64,000 nt of DNA. Source: Lichenostomus cassidix (lineage: Eukaryota > Chordata > Aves > Passeriformes > Meliphagidae). How positions within the stretch are numbered: position 1 is the first letter of the stretch; each line of letters begins with the position of its first letter. The notes beneath the pieces were generated by a model, which was given only the letters and a program-made list of their open reading frames with translations, was not told the origin of the DNA and did no database searches. The stretch spans positions 11,100,293 to 11,164,292 of the forward strand of contig CM039210.1 of the NCBI GenBank assembly GCA_008360975.2. The letters are read 5' to 3'. Shown here piece after piece: positions 17,565 through 27,322 of the stretch. Position numbers and translations under genes: made by a program.

Positions 17565-19120
17565 ATGGGGGCTGGGCAAAGTAAAGAAATTCCTAAAACA
17601 ACCCCACTTGGCTGTGTTTTGGCACATTGGAAGGAAATTGCAGGGACTGGAGGTACAGAAAATAAAAGAACCCTCATCAAATATTCCACCCAGTGGTGGC
17701 CCCTGTATAAGCTAGATGACAGAGCAAGGTGGCCACCCTACGGAACTTTAGATTATAACACTCTATTGCAGTTGATGCTATTTCTAAGATGGGAAGGAAA
17801 ATGGGGTGAAGTCTCTTACCCTGATATGTATTTCTCCCTCCGAAATTGCCCCGAATGGCAGAGAGATTGCGGGATCAGACCTCCCAGTGACTCTATGGTA
17901 CTAGCCCTTGAAACGGAAAATAAGAATAGCAAGGGGAAGATTAAGCGGTGTTGCTCAGCCTGTATCATAGGTCAGAGATGTACAATATCAGACAAAGTTT
18001 ATCAAGAAATGCAAGAACGGGATTTAACCGATCTGTTTAAGCCTCCCTCTAGGAGACAGGAAGAAGATGTGGACTCGGAAGGAACATTGACTCCAACTCC
18101 CTCTCGCCCAGACAGCCCTGTTGCATCTCAGACCAGGAAACAGGCACTACAAGCTCCCTTAAGGGAAGCAGTGGGACCAGAGGGAGAAACAATGCTGATT
18201 AAGGTACCTTTTTCTACAATTGACCTAGATGTGTGGGAAAAAGTTGCCCAAAATTACCGAAGTGATCCGGTAGGTGCTGCGAAACACTTGCGATTTATAA
18301 TTAAACAACGTAATCCAGATTGGAGTGATATGGATCTGTTATTGGATGCATTAACAGAAACTGAAAAGCAACTAATCTTAAAGATAACAGGGGATTTGGC
18401 AGAAGATTATTATAAAACACAACAACAAGATGTGAAAGATTATTTCCCACTTCAAGACCCACATTGGGATCCAAACAGATCATCAGAAAGGCGAAAACTA
18501 AAAGATTACCAAGGATGGGTAGCAAAGGGGATGGAGACAGCCATTCCCAAAACTATAAATTGGTCAGCCTTGTATGCAGTTAAACAGGGTCCTTCCGAGT
18601 CACCATCTGAGTTCCTGGATCGCCTGAGGGATGCAATGCGTAGTTGGACATAGCTGGATCCTGGGTCTGAGGTAGGAATGCAGCAACTAGTAAACTTGTT
18701 TTTAGGACAGTCTACAGGGGACATCAGATGCAATCTTCAGAAGCTTCAGGGATGGATGGAAGGAACTTAGAGACCCTAGTAGATGAGGCATGGAAGGTAT
18801 ACAGCAATCAAGAAGAGGAATAAGGAATAAGAAAGTTAGTAGCAATAGTAGGAGAAGAAAGAAAGGGAAAATATGGGCAAAGACCACCCAGACAGAGACC
18901 ACCCAGACAAGGCCGACCCCAGTTAGGTAAAGATCAGTGCGCTAATTGTAAGAAATTTGGTCACTGGAAGAACCAATGCCTGAAAAGAAAACAAGATAAC
19001 CGGCAAAGAAGTCGAGACCGAGAAGGGGTTGTCGCACATGTGAAAGAAGACTGAGGAAGACCGGGGGACTCCACCCTAGCAGATCCACTGGTTATAATGA
19101 AGCTGGGGGAAAAAAGAAAA
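17565..19120 (+). pseudogene. gag: ERV-C gag, broken in capsid
   Basis: ATG at 17565 gives MGAGQSK, a myristoylation-type start; the frame is also open 14 codons upstream. Matrix covers roughly residues 1-130 and a Pro/Glu-rich linker follows. Capsid starts near residue 205 (PFSTIDLDVWEKVAQ). The frame hits a stop at 18651-18653 in the major homology region just after DRLRDAMRSW, and recognisable capsid sequence continues beyond it. A CCHC knuckle (C-X2-C-X4-H-X4-C) lies at 18938-18979. Organisation is gammaretroviral. The premature stop prevents a complete Gag. Confidence 0.85.
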
Positions 19121-19160
19121 AGAAATAGAATTTTTGGTGGACACGGAGAGGAGCAGGATG
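19121..19160 (+). pseudogene. pro: ERV-C protease, first codons only
   Basis: IEFLVDT at 19125-19145 is the start of a class I protease active-site region, but the expected Gly-Ala after DT is replaced by Glu-Arg and retroviral similarity stops. This marks the truncation point. Confidence 0.55.
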
Positions 19161-19340
19161 CTCTCCTGGGTCACTGGGATGAGTGTCCCTGGGGCCAAAG
19201 GCTGTGCTGAAGTGCACCCTGACCCCCAGCATCCCAACTGCCTGGGGGCATGCCATGGGGCAGGGCAGGATCCCCTCCCTCAATTGGGGTCTGGGGCACC
19301 TGAGAGATTTCCCTGCCTGTGTCTCAGTGCCATAACTCAC

Positions 19341-19621
19341 CTGTGACACTCAAGTTCAGGGGAGCACTGAGGGCAGAGCTCCTCACTTAGTTGCTGTTGT
19401 CCTTGTGCTGGTATCCACATGTGAATGTCCCTGTGCTCCCCTTTGTCATGGGGAAAAAAGTGTAATAGCTCTCTGTCCCTCATTGGGCTTTCAGGCTGTG
19501 TACCTGCAGAAGACAATTCCTTTGGTGGGAGATTTCCATGAAATTCTGCACTGAAATAAGACCTGTCCACCCTCCTGTACAGCAATGGGGGTCACGTGCA
19601 AGGTAGGAGCTTGGAGGTCAT
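19341..19621 (-). pseudogene. Immunoglobulin-like domain exon (leukocyte receptor type)
   Basis: The minus strand has a TTTCTGCAG acceptor at 19622 and a GTGAGT donor at 19335-19340 around 281 bp, the size of one Ig-domain exon. The first half reads APTLHVTPIAVQEGGQVLFQC with the first Ig cysteine. The second half, in another frame, reads GTFTCGYQHKD with the second cysteine, then LSAPLNLSVTG at the domain end. A frameshift and a stop break it. The pattern fits Fc-receptor-like or inhibitory-type Ig receptors of birds. Subfamily not determinable. Confidence 0.6.
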
Positions 19622-19798
19622 CTGCAGAAACGGCACAGGGATTGCCCAGGGCAGTGTTACTGTTGTCAGAGCTGAAAAATGAATCTGAAAAGGGAAGAGT
19701 TTCCTCTCCAGAAGTTCGAACATGGGGAACAAAACCCTTCTCCATTCCCATCTCCAGCCCTACACAACTCCCTTTCTGGGACCTGTCCCTGTACTCAC

Positions 19799-19848
19799 CA
19801 TGCCCTGGGGAGCTGCAGATGTGCTGGGCCATCCCACTGGCACCTGCA
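19799..19848 (-). pseudogene. Candidate mini-exon upstream of the Ig exon
   Basis: A CCCCACAG acceptor and GTGAGTAC donor bracket 50 bp on the minus strand, 177 bp upstream of the Ig exon. Leukocyte receptor genes often split the signal peptide with a short second exon, so this may be that exon. Evidence is splice-site pattern only. Confidence 0.35.
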
Positions 19849-20510
19849 CTGTGGGGCACAGAGGGGTTTGGTCAGCCCAGCTCAGCCCCGTGCCCCTGTC
19901 CACATTCCCACCACTGAGTCTTTGCTGGGCCAGCACTTTTCCACCCATATGGCTCCATCCTGTGCCTCCTTTCTCTCCTGGCTTGACACCTCCCAAGCTC
20001 ATTTTGTGTGGGTTTGTGGTTCCAGGTGGATGCCTCTGGCTCCCTAAAGCACTTCAGCATCTGCCAAGTCTCACTGTATGACACACACCCATTTAAGAGT
20101 TGGAAATTGCCCCCTTTGATCACAGGTCCATGGAAGCTGGAGGAAGCAATGGTGCTGCTGCTCTCCTCAAAGCAGCTCTGCCCCTCAGTGCTGCACGGCT
20201 GCTCTGCACACCCTTTCCCCTGGAGCCTGCCCTGTGCCCAGGATGAGGCCTGTCCTGTGCCCAGGGCTGGGTCCGGGCTTGAAGCAGCTCCATCCATGGC
20301 CATGGCCCAACAGTTCTCAGTGCTCTGGGATGGTGCTGGGGACACAGACACTCACCTTTTCTCCTGCCTCTCTCCACACCGCTTGGTGATGCTGGCAGTG
20401 CTGAGGGCTCTACTGCCAACAGCCCAGAGTTCCTGTCAGTTCCAATCCCCCACACTGTCTCCCCCTCCCAGGACTGGGCACAGTGTCCTTCTGATGCAGC
20501 ATCTTTGCTT
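19849..20510. other. Unassigned GC-rich host-like DNA
   Basis: No recognised gene or repeat. It is probably flanking or intronic sequence of the Ig-like gene fragment. Open frames here are not supported by motifs. Confidence 0.4.
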
Positions 20511-20516
20511 TCAATA

Positions 20517-20922
20517 TGCTGAGAAACGGAGGCTTGACAATCCAATATGAATTTACCACAAGCTTCAGTTTATTGATTTACAGCATACAGTTTTATAGTG
20601 TAGTTAACTAACTCATGCATATTCTGTAATCATACAATACTATTGGTTATATACTTCCACGCCCTAAGTTTGGCTACTTGCCTTAACATGTATCTATGTT
20701 TACCTATAGTGCCTGATTTCTGCATATTTGCTACCAATTAACGCATTCTTGACGGCCCCTACGATCTCCATGTTTCAAAAAAGTCATGGTGACCTCGATC
20801 ACTGATTGGACGCAGGTCTCTAATTAATAGTTGGCTGAATATGGCTATTGTTAAGAAGTGGCTTGTTAAGAAGCAATCTATCTACATCGGTGTGTCCCTT
20901 CTCTAGAAGCCAGCTTTCCACA
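20517..20922 (-). mobile_element. Solo LTR, 406 bp
   Basis: Minus strand TGTGGAAAGC...TCTCAGCA, with a perfect 6-bp duplication TCAATA at 20511-20516 and 20923-20928. A TATATAA-type box and AATAAA are present in the minus-strand sense. A 6-bp duplication fits class II. Confidence 0.9.
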
Positions 20923-20928
20923 TCAATA

Positions 20929-22452
20929 TATAAACAAATATGCTTTAAATTGCTCATATATGAATTCTCATTAAATTCTATCCTCAATAAATAGTCGCAA
21001 TCCTGCCCTGTTATTTACTCTTGAAACATGGGCTTCTCCCTTCCAAACTGTTTTTGGATGTCTCTAATATCCTTCTGATGGCTGGACACACTCAGGTTCT
21101 CCTTCCAGATGTCAGCACACACACACTGGGCAGAGTTGAGGTGAGTGAAGCTCTTGCAAACTTTCAGGCTGTGCATGCTCTTCTTGTCTCCATTATCGAT
21201 GGATTTTGAGGGAAAATACAGCCGAAACTCTTTGAACCTGGGATTTTCCCATGGCTCTGCTGTGGCTGTCATTAGCCTTGTTCCACAGTGCAGCCCAGGC
21301 CAAGGTTCTGTGGCCATGGTGGGCACCAGGCTGCCCTGTTGTGTTTTGAAGGCCTCCAGACCAAAGTGCTCTGAAGCTTCACTGTATGACAAGTTATGAG
21401 AAAGGGAGAGGTGCTGCAGCCATCTCCTGAGTTATCCAACATGAGACAGGGCATTCACAATGAACCTTGGTGTCTCTTCTCCTCTGTGAGGATCTGTGGG
21501 CATTTGCTTGAAATCCCTGGAGGGGTCTGGAAGGCTCCGTCATGAGTTGTAATTATTCCCTTCCCCCGTCATGGATTTAGCTCTCCTGAAGGAAATGCTT
21601 GCTTGGAGAGACCTCAAAAGGCACCCAGACACTTCTCGAATAAAACGCTTCCCTCCCAGCTTTGTGAAGACCAGGTAGGGAAAGTGTCCACACAAGTTCT
21701 CTGAGAGAAGCAAAGGCAAATGGGGATACCTGGAAATTCTATGAGCTGTAAATGGCCCATTATGTGAGAAAGCAGCTGGAGTTCATGGAGCTGCCCTGGG
21801 CTTGGGTGAGGATCCAACAGAGAACTCACAGGTTAAGCCTGGTCCTTTTGGGGGACCTTAACAGCCCCACTAGGTGCTGGAGGGACAACATGGCATGACA
21901 CCAGCAATCCAGGAGGTTCCTGGCGTGTATTGCTGATAACTTCCTCCTTCAAGTGATAAAGCAGCTGTGGTGTCCTACCCTGAAGGGGACAGAGGTGCCT
22001 GTGATTGAAAAGGAATGATAAATGTCAGAAGAGCCACAAAAACTTAGAAAGTTTTATTAGTAAATTGTACACTTGGCCTGGAAATTGGTATAAGTTAGTC
22101 CCTTATTTTATTAACACACAATGGTGGATTTCAAATGAGGGGTAGGGTGAAAGATAAGAGACAGAGAGAAAGGAAAGGAGGAAGAAAGAAAGATCCCCTG
22201 TCCTGGCTCCAGCATCAATCCAGGTGATGGGGGATGTCCAGGGTCCTGGAGGCACCACCTTTTTATGTGGGCTTTATAGATAAGTTTCCCTGCCCTGGAG
22301 AGAAGTTTCTCACCTGTGCAAATTATTTATCATGCACAGTTTGTTCTTTTAGATATTTCTGGAAATGGGGCAGAGGCTTCAGGGGGCTTTGGTGATCTTG
22401 ATCGCACCCTACAGTCCATCCTGCTTGTAGAGGCCCAGAGAAGTTGACTTTC
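20929..22452. other. Unassigned DNA
   Basis: No gene supported. A 125-codon minus-strand frame at 21015-21392 has no recognisable motif. A purine-rich stretch lies at 22140-22195. Confidence 0.4.
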
Positions 22453-23347
22453 TGTCGGGGGTTGAGAATTTCTTCCCATTCCTGTTACTAAGCAACAAAT
22501 AGTCCAATGTTTAGAGCGATCAAGCCTTTTGTAAAAGACAAAAGCTAGGTTTTTGGGCAGGGCACGGTAAGGGAAGAGCCGGCCCTGGGAACGCTCTCTC
22601 ATGGTTCGGACGCTGAGGGTAGAGGCTGCTGGCTCTTTGCTTTCCAGCTGCTACCAGAGGAAATCCAACTGTGCCCTGTTTCTCTTCTCTCCTGGCTGGG
22701 TGAGCTTTGATTCAACTTTTCTTCCCACTGGGAAGGGCGCGTTTCCCCGGGCTGCGTTTTCCCGCAGCTGCCGCCGGGAGAGTCCGGCTGCCTCTGCTGC
22801 CTGCCCCTGCCCTCTGCTGCACGAGACCGCGGCGTCTGCTGTGACTGCAGAAATCTTTGCTGCCTCGCTGCTAGCCGGGAGGGAGCCAGTGCCTGATCCT
22901 GCCTCCTTGCTTTCTGCCGCTCCGAGCTGCCTGGCTGCCTGCTCTTCAGCCTGTCCACCATCATCCAGCTGCCTGGGGCTGACCTGACCCTACGCCACAG
23001 CGCCACCTGAAGCCGCTCGGGAGTCATCGCACCTGCCCTGCCCGGCCAGGAGCTCAACAGCGCCCCTGCTGCTTGCAACCGTGATTACACCACACGGGAA
23101 AAGGCTTGGCAGCTCCCAAGTTACCTGCTATTGGTTTTCTGGTTCTAGTTGTGGTTGCTATTGTTATTGTTTGTTTATAGATACTAGTAAAGAACTGATA
23201 TTCCTTTTTTCCCATACTTTTGCCTGACAGCCCTTGATTTACAAAATTAAATAATTCGGAGGGAGGGAAAAAAGAAAAATCACATTCTCTGTTCTAAGGG
23301 AGGGTTTCAACCTCTTTTGGGAGACACCTGTCTTTCAAACCAAGACA
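22453..23347 (-). mobile_element. Solo LTR, 895 bp (LTR890 family), copy 1
   Basis: Plus strand reads TGTCGGGGGTTG...CCAAGACA with 5-bp duplication CTTTC at 22448-22452 and 23348-23352. A second copy, inverted relative to this one, is at 57245-58132. I take TGTCTTGGTTTG as the 5' end, hence minus strand. The 5-bp duplication suggests an ERVL-like family. Confidence 0.9.
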
Positions 23348-23352
23348 CTTTC

Positions 23353-23789
23353 GTCACAGGATGGATGGTGGTGGTTCATCCCCACCCCCGAGGCCATGCT
23401 ATGATCTGGGAGATCCTCATTGGCCTCAGCCTTGATGAACTGTACCTGGACTATATTGTTTGTTATTGAGGGGTTGAAGCCCCTCCTGAGCTTATCAGAA
23501 ACACTGCTTCCAGGAATTAGGGCTTTCTAATGAGCACCTGTTTTTTAATGAATGGCCTTGGAAAATTATTTTTCTTCCATGGTCCCTGCAGTGTTGCACT
23601 GGACCCTGGGTTCCATGTGGCTCCACAGTGTCACTATGGCCCATTGGTTCCATGATGATGCGCTGTGTCACAATGGACCATGAAGCAGGAGCTCTGACCC
23701 ATGTGTTCATGGAACTAAGGTGCCACTGTGAAACAGTAGAGCCTCATGGACCCAAGGGGCCATTTTCAGACCCCATGTGATCATAAATC
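23353..23789. other. Unassigned DNA
   Basis: No gene or known repeat recognised. Confidence 0.4.
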
Positions 23790-24312
23790 TGACAGGAATA
23801 AGATTAATGTGTCTTTACAAAATGGCTGTGTGAATCTGCTTGTAAATAAGGCCAGAGACTTGTAGATAAGGCAATAATGAGAGAACCCATTAATTTTAGA
23901 AAGTTTTACTGATTGACACAGACTGTTGCTCAGCCAAGGTTGTGCTAAACTCCTGAATTTTGAGAAGAAAAAAGATTTGATATCATTATGAATATTAACT
24001 TCTCTGCCCAGGGCAGACCTAAAGCTGATTTTAATGATCATGTATTGTGTGTCATACAGCGGAGTACAAACTAAGGGGACACATATAGTAGGCAGATAGG
24101 GAAGTCTGTACCTTCCAAATACCTCAGCCAATGGGGAAAGGAAGGGGGTGTGATGTGGCCATGAAATCAGAATAAAAGAAGGTTACTTGCTTCAACTGAT
24201 AGAGAGACACACCCCATTGGACATATCTCTTTGGTCATTAACAAAGTCACTTTTACAGGACTCCTCTGTCTCCTTTGTGGACACTGACCTCTAGCGATGT
24301 GAATTTTTCACA
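23790..24312 (+). mobile_element. LTR, older copy of the 37383 family
   Basis: Starts TGACAGGAATAAG and ends TTTTTCACA. It aligns along its length with 37383-37841, sharing the CACAGACTGTTGCTCAGCC-like block, TACCTCAGCCAA and ACAGGACTCCTCTGTCTCC. The polyadenylation signal is degraded and no exact duplication is seen, so it is older. Confidence 0.75.
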
Positions 24313-24569
24313 CATAAACCAGTGAGGAAGATGTTAAATAGTCTTTGTCCTCTTATGGTTCCCTGAGGGCCCCACCTCTGACAGGTTCCCAGTTTGAAAA
24401 GGATCTCTTTCCCAGCACTCTCTGAGCACTGCCTGCCATCCACTTCCCACCCACCACACAGACCGCTTGTCCAGACCCTCACACATCAGCTTCTCCAGGA
24501 GGAGGCTGAAACTCTTTCACAAACTTTGAGATACCTGGGTCAACGATGTCCACTGCTCACCCCATACCA

Positions 24570-24760
24570 GCTGAGCTGGGGACAGTCCTGGAAGGTGATC
24601 AGGTTTGTCAAGTCCTGTTTGCTTTGGTGAATCTGTGCTGGCTCTTCCCACTCATGTGCATCATCTGACTCATGATAGCACCCAGGAGGATTCACTCCAG
24701 AAGTTTCCCAGGGACTCAAGTAATGCTGATGGGTCTGTAATATCTCCTTTGGGATGTGTG
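24570..24760 (-). mobile_element. CR1 fragment (ORF2 region), inverted
   Basis: Sequence such as TGAATCTGTGCTGGCTCTTCC and CAGGAGGATTCACTCC matches the antisense of the CR1 reverse transcriptase region as I know it from bird genomes. Family assignment is from memory of the consensus. Confidence 0.6.
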
Positions 24761-24764
24761 ATAG

Positions 24765-24958
24765 GTCCTTCCAAGGCCAAATATTGGGAAGAAGTTGCCA
24801 GAGGAGCTGTTAACGCACTGTCCCTGGAAGTGTTCAAGGCCAGGTTGGATGGGGCTTGGAGCAACCTAGTCTACTGGAAGATGTCCCTGCCCATGGCAGG
24901 AGGTGGAACAAGATTATCTTTAAAGACCTTTCCAAGCCAAACCATTCTATGATTCTAA
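24765..24958 (+). mobile_element. CR1 3' end
   Basis: Typical CR1 tail with AGAAGTTGCCAGAGGAGCTG and GTCCCTGGAAGTGTTCAAGG, ending in ATTCTATGATTCTA, the characteristic CR1 terminal repeat. The 5' end is truncated against an opposite-strand CR1 piece. Confidence 0.9.
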
Positions 24959-25049
24959 GAACTGCCACAAGGTGCCTTGTCCTCCTGACACTCCCCAGCA
25001 TCCCATCATCTTCAAGAGGATTGTGGGGAGAAGACCAAAAGCAAAGTTC

Positions 25050-25400
25050 AACAAGAAGGAGGACATGCATTGGCAATAATTCCCCAGGACACACTTGTCA
25101 AAATCAGTCCCCACTGTGACAACAGATTTTTTACCCACAGCGTACATGGAGTAGAAAGTACATATGGTTTGAACTGTGCTTGTTTCCCTTCTGCTCCATA
25201 TACCGTGAGTTTTTTAGTTGACTGTTGTGGCATTTGCTGACCTTCAATGCCTGTGATGATTGCTGTTAGAGTTTTCAAAGGCTATGTGTGTGGCCATTCA
25301 AGTTTGCTGATGATGGTTATGTCTGCTCCAGTATCTATTAGACCTGTAAAAGACTTGCCGTCTACAACACAGGTTAGAAAAGGTTGTTGCACTGAAATAA
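25050..25400 (-). pseudogene. pro: ERV-D protease
   Basis: The active-site motif DTGAD is encoded at 25321-25335 (GLIDTGADITIIS context) and the C-terminal half is readable at 25048-25278 (KPYVLSTPCTLWV, then LLSQWGL). A frame change or stop lies between the two. Retroviral aspartic protease, working as a dimer. Truncated after its end. Confidence 0.8.
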
Positions 25401-25618
25401 GTTTAGACCAATAAATGTTAGGGGTACCCATACTCCCAAAACCTCCAGTGCCCCTGTCAGGATAGTATTGATTGTGTATCTGGCAATATAGGAAGTGGTA
25501 TCAGTTGAGCAATGCATGATCCTGCTGGAATAGTACAAGGCGGGTTAGGAGTCCAAGTCCATTTTTATTTCACCCCTAGAATCAGAGTCAATGATTCCTG
25601 GTAAAAGAAAAAGTCCAC

Positions 25619-25876
25619 CTATAGATGATGATGATCTCTCCCAAGTAGCAATGCATAACATTTAAAAGAATAGGGTCCATTTAAGCCTGTAGGTATAAGG
25701 TGAACCAATGTGTCATTTATTGTGGTTGTGGTAGAAACTGTCAAGTCCAAGCCGGCATTGCCTGGGGTTCCCCTGATGTAACTCGAGCTGTGAGGGTTTG
25801 CTGTGGCTGGATCCTGTTTTGTTGAGGGGCTCATAGGGTGGAGGATGTGGCTGCTGCTTTCACACCTTTGTGTCAC
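25619..25876 (-). pseudogene. ERV-D dUTPase N-terminal part
   Basis: GNAGLDLTVSTTTT followed by an IPTGLNGP segment is the start of a retroviral dUTPase, encoded upstream of protease as in betaretroviruses. The C-terminal part continues degenerate to about 25440. It follows gag-derived sequence directly with no capsid. Confidence 0.75.
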
Positions 25877-26378
25877 TAAATGGTGCTGCAGCCATAGCTT
25901 TCAGCAGCCGCGGCTTCATAGAATACAAATTGCAGTTTTGTAAATTGTCCATAAATCTAAAGTCGCCCTCTGGCTCCTCCTTGTCAATTCCCTCCTCCAT
26001 TTGCAAAACAACCAAATCAGGGAGTGAAAGCGGTGCTGTGAGTGCAGGGGAAGCATCCGCGGACAGATTTATGGCTGGGTGCAATATTTCTTCCAAATCA
26101 TGAAAAGACTGTAGTGCAGAATAAACAATCTGCCATGTAATAAATTCATCAGGATTAACCTCATGGCTCTCTCATTGATAAGTCTTTAAAGAATCACCCA
26201 CTTGCTTCCACTTTTCAAGGTTATACAATTCCTTTACTTTATACCATGGACAATTATCTTTCACCCATATAAGGAGTTGTATAAGCTTTCTTTCTTTAAT
26301 TCTATAACCTTGCTCCCTTGTGATAAGTAATAAACAGTCTTTATGAAGGGTTTCTACTACACTTATATTATTCCCCAT
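25877..26378 (-). pseudogene. gag: ERV-D gag: matrix and linker only
   Basis: The matrix starts MGNNISVVETL at 26378 (myristoylation-type Gly2), with a Trp/Lys-rich helical pattern (LIQLLIWVKDNCPWYKV) typical of betaretroviral matrix. A stop follows residue 68, but similar sequence continues in frame-shifted form to about 26100. An acidic linker (26096-25860) follows. Capsid and nucleocapsid are missing. Confidence 0.75.
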
Positions 26379-26610
26379 CCTATTTTTTGGGTCTTTTTTT
26401 TGTTGTTTTTGTTTGTTTATTTGTTTTTAGGTTTCTTTGCTGGTTTTTTTTAATCTGTAAAATTTAATTTTTTCCCAACTGCTCACAAGGCTAACCTGTA
26501 ATCATTCCTTAGCCTGTGACGAGAAGGACATCCTCAACGATTCTTGAAATCCACCCTTTGGTTCAGTTGGGAATATACCACTGGTCCAGAACCGTCTCAG
26601 AGATTGCAGA

Positions 26611-26630
26611 TCCCTGTTAAGCAGGCGCCA
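26611..26630 (-). promoter_or_regulatory. Primer-binding site of ERV-D (tRNA-Lys-like)
   Basis: Minus strand begins TGGCGCC and ends AACAGGGATC, as in tRNA-Lys3-type sites, with about 4 extra bases in the middle. Confidence 0.6.
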
Positions 26631-26632
26631 TT

Positions 26633-26822
26633 TGCGGCGTATTGGCAAACAAAGCAAGGTCCCCAGACATTGATAAGGCCAGAAACATTTATTAGAAAAG
26701 CATACAGTTTTTATAATATTTTTACCATCAGATTAAAATAACATGCCTCTAGACAGCCAATAGAATAAATTATTAGAGCATGAGACCATTTCTTTTAGAA
26801 CAAGTGTTTGTTATAACTTATT
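26633..26822 (-). repeat. 5' LTR of ERV-D, partial
   Basis: Minus-strand LTR end ACGCCGCA at the primer site. AATAAATGTTTC is present in minus-strand sense. The rest is lost in the gap. Confidence 0.7.
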
Positions 26823-27322
26823 NNNNNNNNNNNNNNNNNNNNNNNNNNNNNNNNNNNNNNNNNNNNNNNNNNNNNNNNNNNNNNNNNNNNNNNNNNNNNN
26901 NNNNNNNNNNNNNNNNNNNNNNNNNNNNNNNNNNNNNNNNNNNNNNNNNNNNNNNNNNNNNNNNNNNNNNNNNNNNNNNNNNNNNNNNNNNNNNNNNNNN
27001 NNNNNNNNNNNNNNNNNNNNNNNNNNNNNNNNNNNNNNNNNNNNNNNNNNNNNNNNNNNNNNNNNNNNNNNNNNNNNNNNNNNNNNNNNNNNNNNNNNNN
27101 NNNNNNNNNNNNNNNNNNNNNNNNNNNNNNNNNNNNNNNNNNNNNNNNNNNNNNNNNNNNNNNNNNNNNNNNNNNNNNNNNNNNNNNNNNNNNNNNNNNN
27201 NNNNNNNNNNNNNNNNNNNNNNNNNNNNNNNNNNNNNNNNNNNNNNNNNNNNNNNNNNNNNNNNNNNNNNNNNNNNNNNNNNNNNNNNNNNNNNNNNNNN
27301 NNNNNNNNNNNNNNNNNNNNNN
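26823..27322. other. Assembly gap (500 N)
   Basis: Exactly 500 unknown bases, probably an arbitrary-size scaffold gap. Frames crossing it are meaningless. Confidence 1.

Larger units (their letters stand above)
14839..19150 (+). mobile_element. ERV-C: class I (gamma/epsilon-like) provirus, 3' truncated
   Basis: A putative 5' LTR (14839-15418), a primer site (15422), a long leader interrupted by a solo LTR (15913-16296), cysteine-rich pre-gag frames (16739-17497), gag (17565 onward), a nucleocapsid knuckle and the first codons of protease (to about 19150). Pol, env and 3' LTR are missing; unrelated immunoglobulin-like sequence follows. Gag resembles gammaretroviruses (MGAGQSKEIPKTTPLGCVL start). 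Its left edge abuts the minisatellite. Confidence 0.8.
25040..26822 (-). mobile_element. ERV-D: beta-like provirus remnant entering the assembly gap
   Basis: Right to left: LTR part (26633-26822), tRNA-Lys-like primer site, gag matrix, gag linker, dUTPase, protease, then loss of similarity near 25040. Capsid and nucleocapsid are deleted between 25876 and the dUTPase. Order and dUTPase-protease show class II. It is a different family from ERV-A/E: matrix, primer and LTR all differ. Confidence 0.8.

Noticed and set aside
21015..21392. 125-codon minus-strand frame
   Set aside because: No motif, no neighbours of the same origin, composition not convincing.
23782..24320. CATAAATC/CATAAACC flanks as an 8-bp duplication of the LTR at 23790
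   Set aside because: Imperfect, wrong length for the 4-bp pattern of the sister LTR at 37383, and one base off in register.
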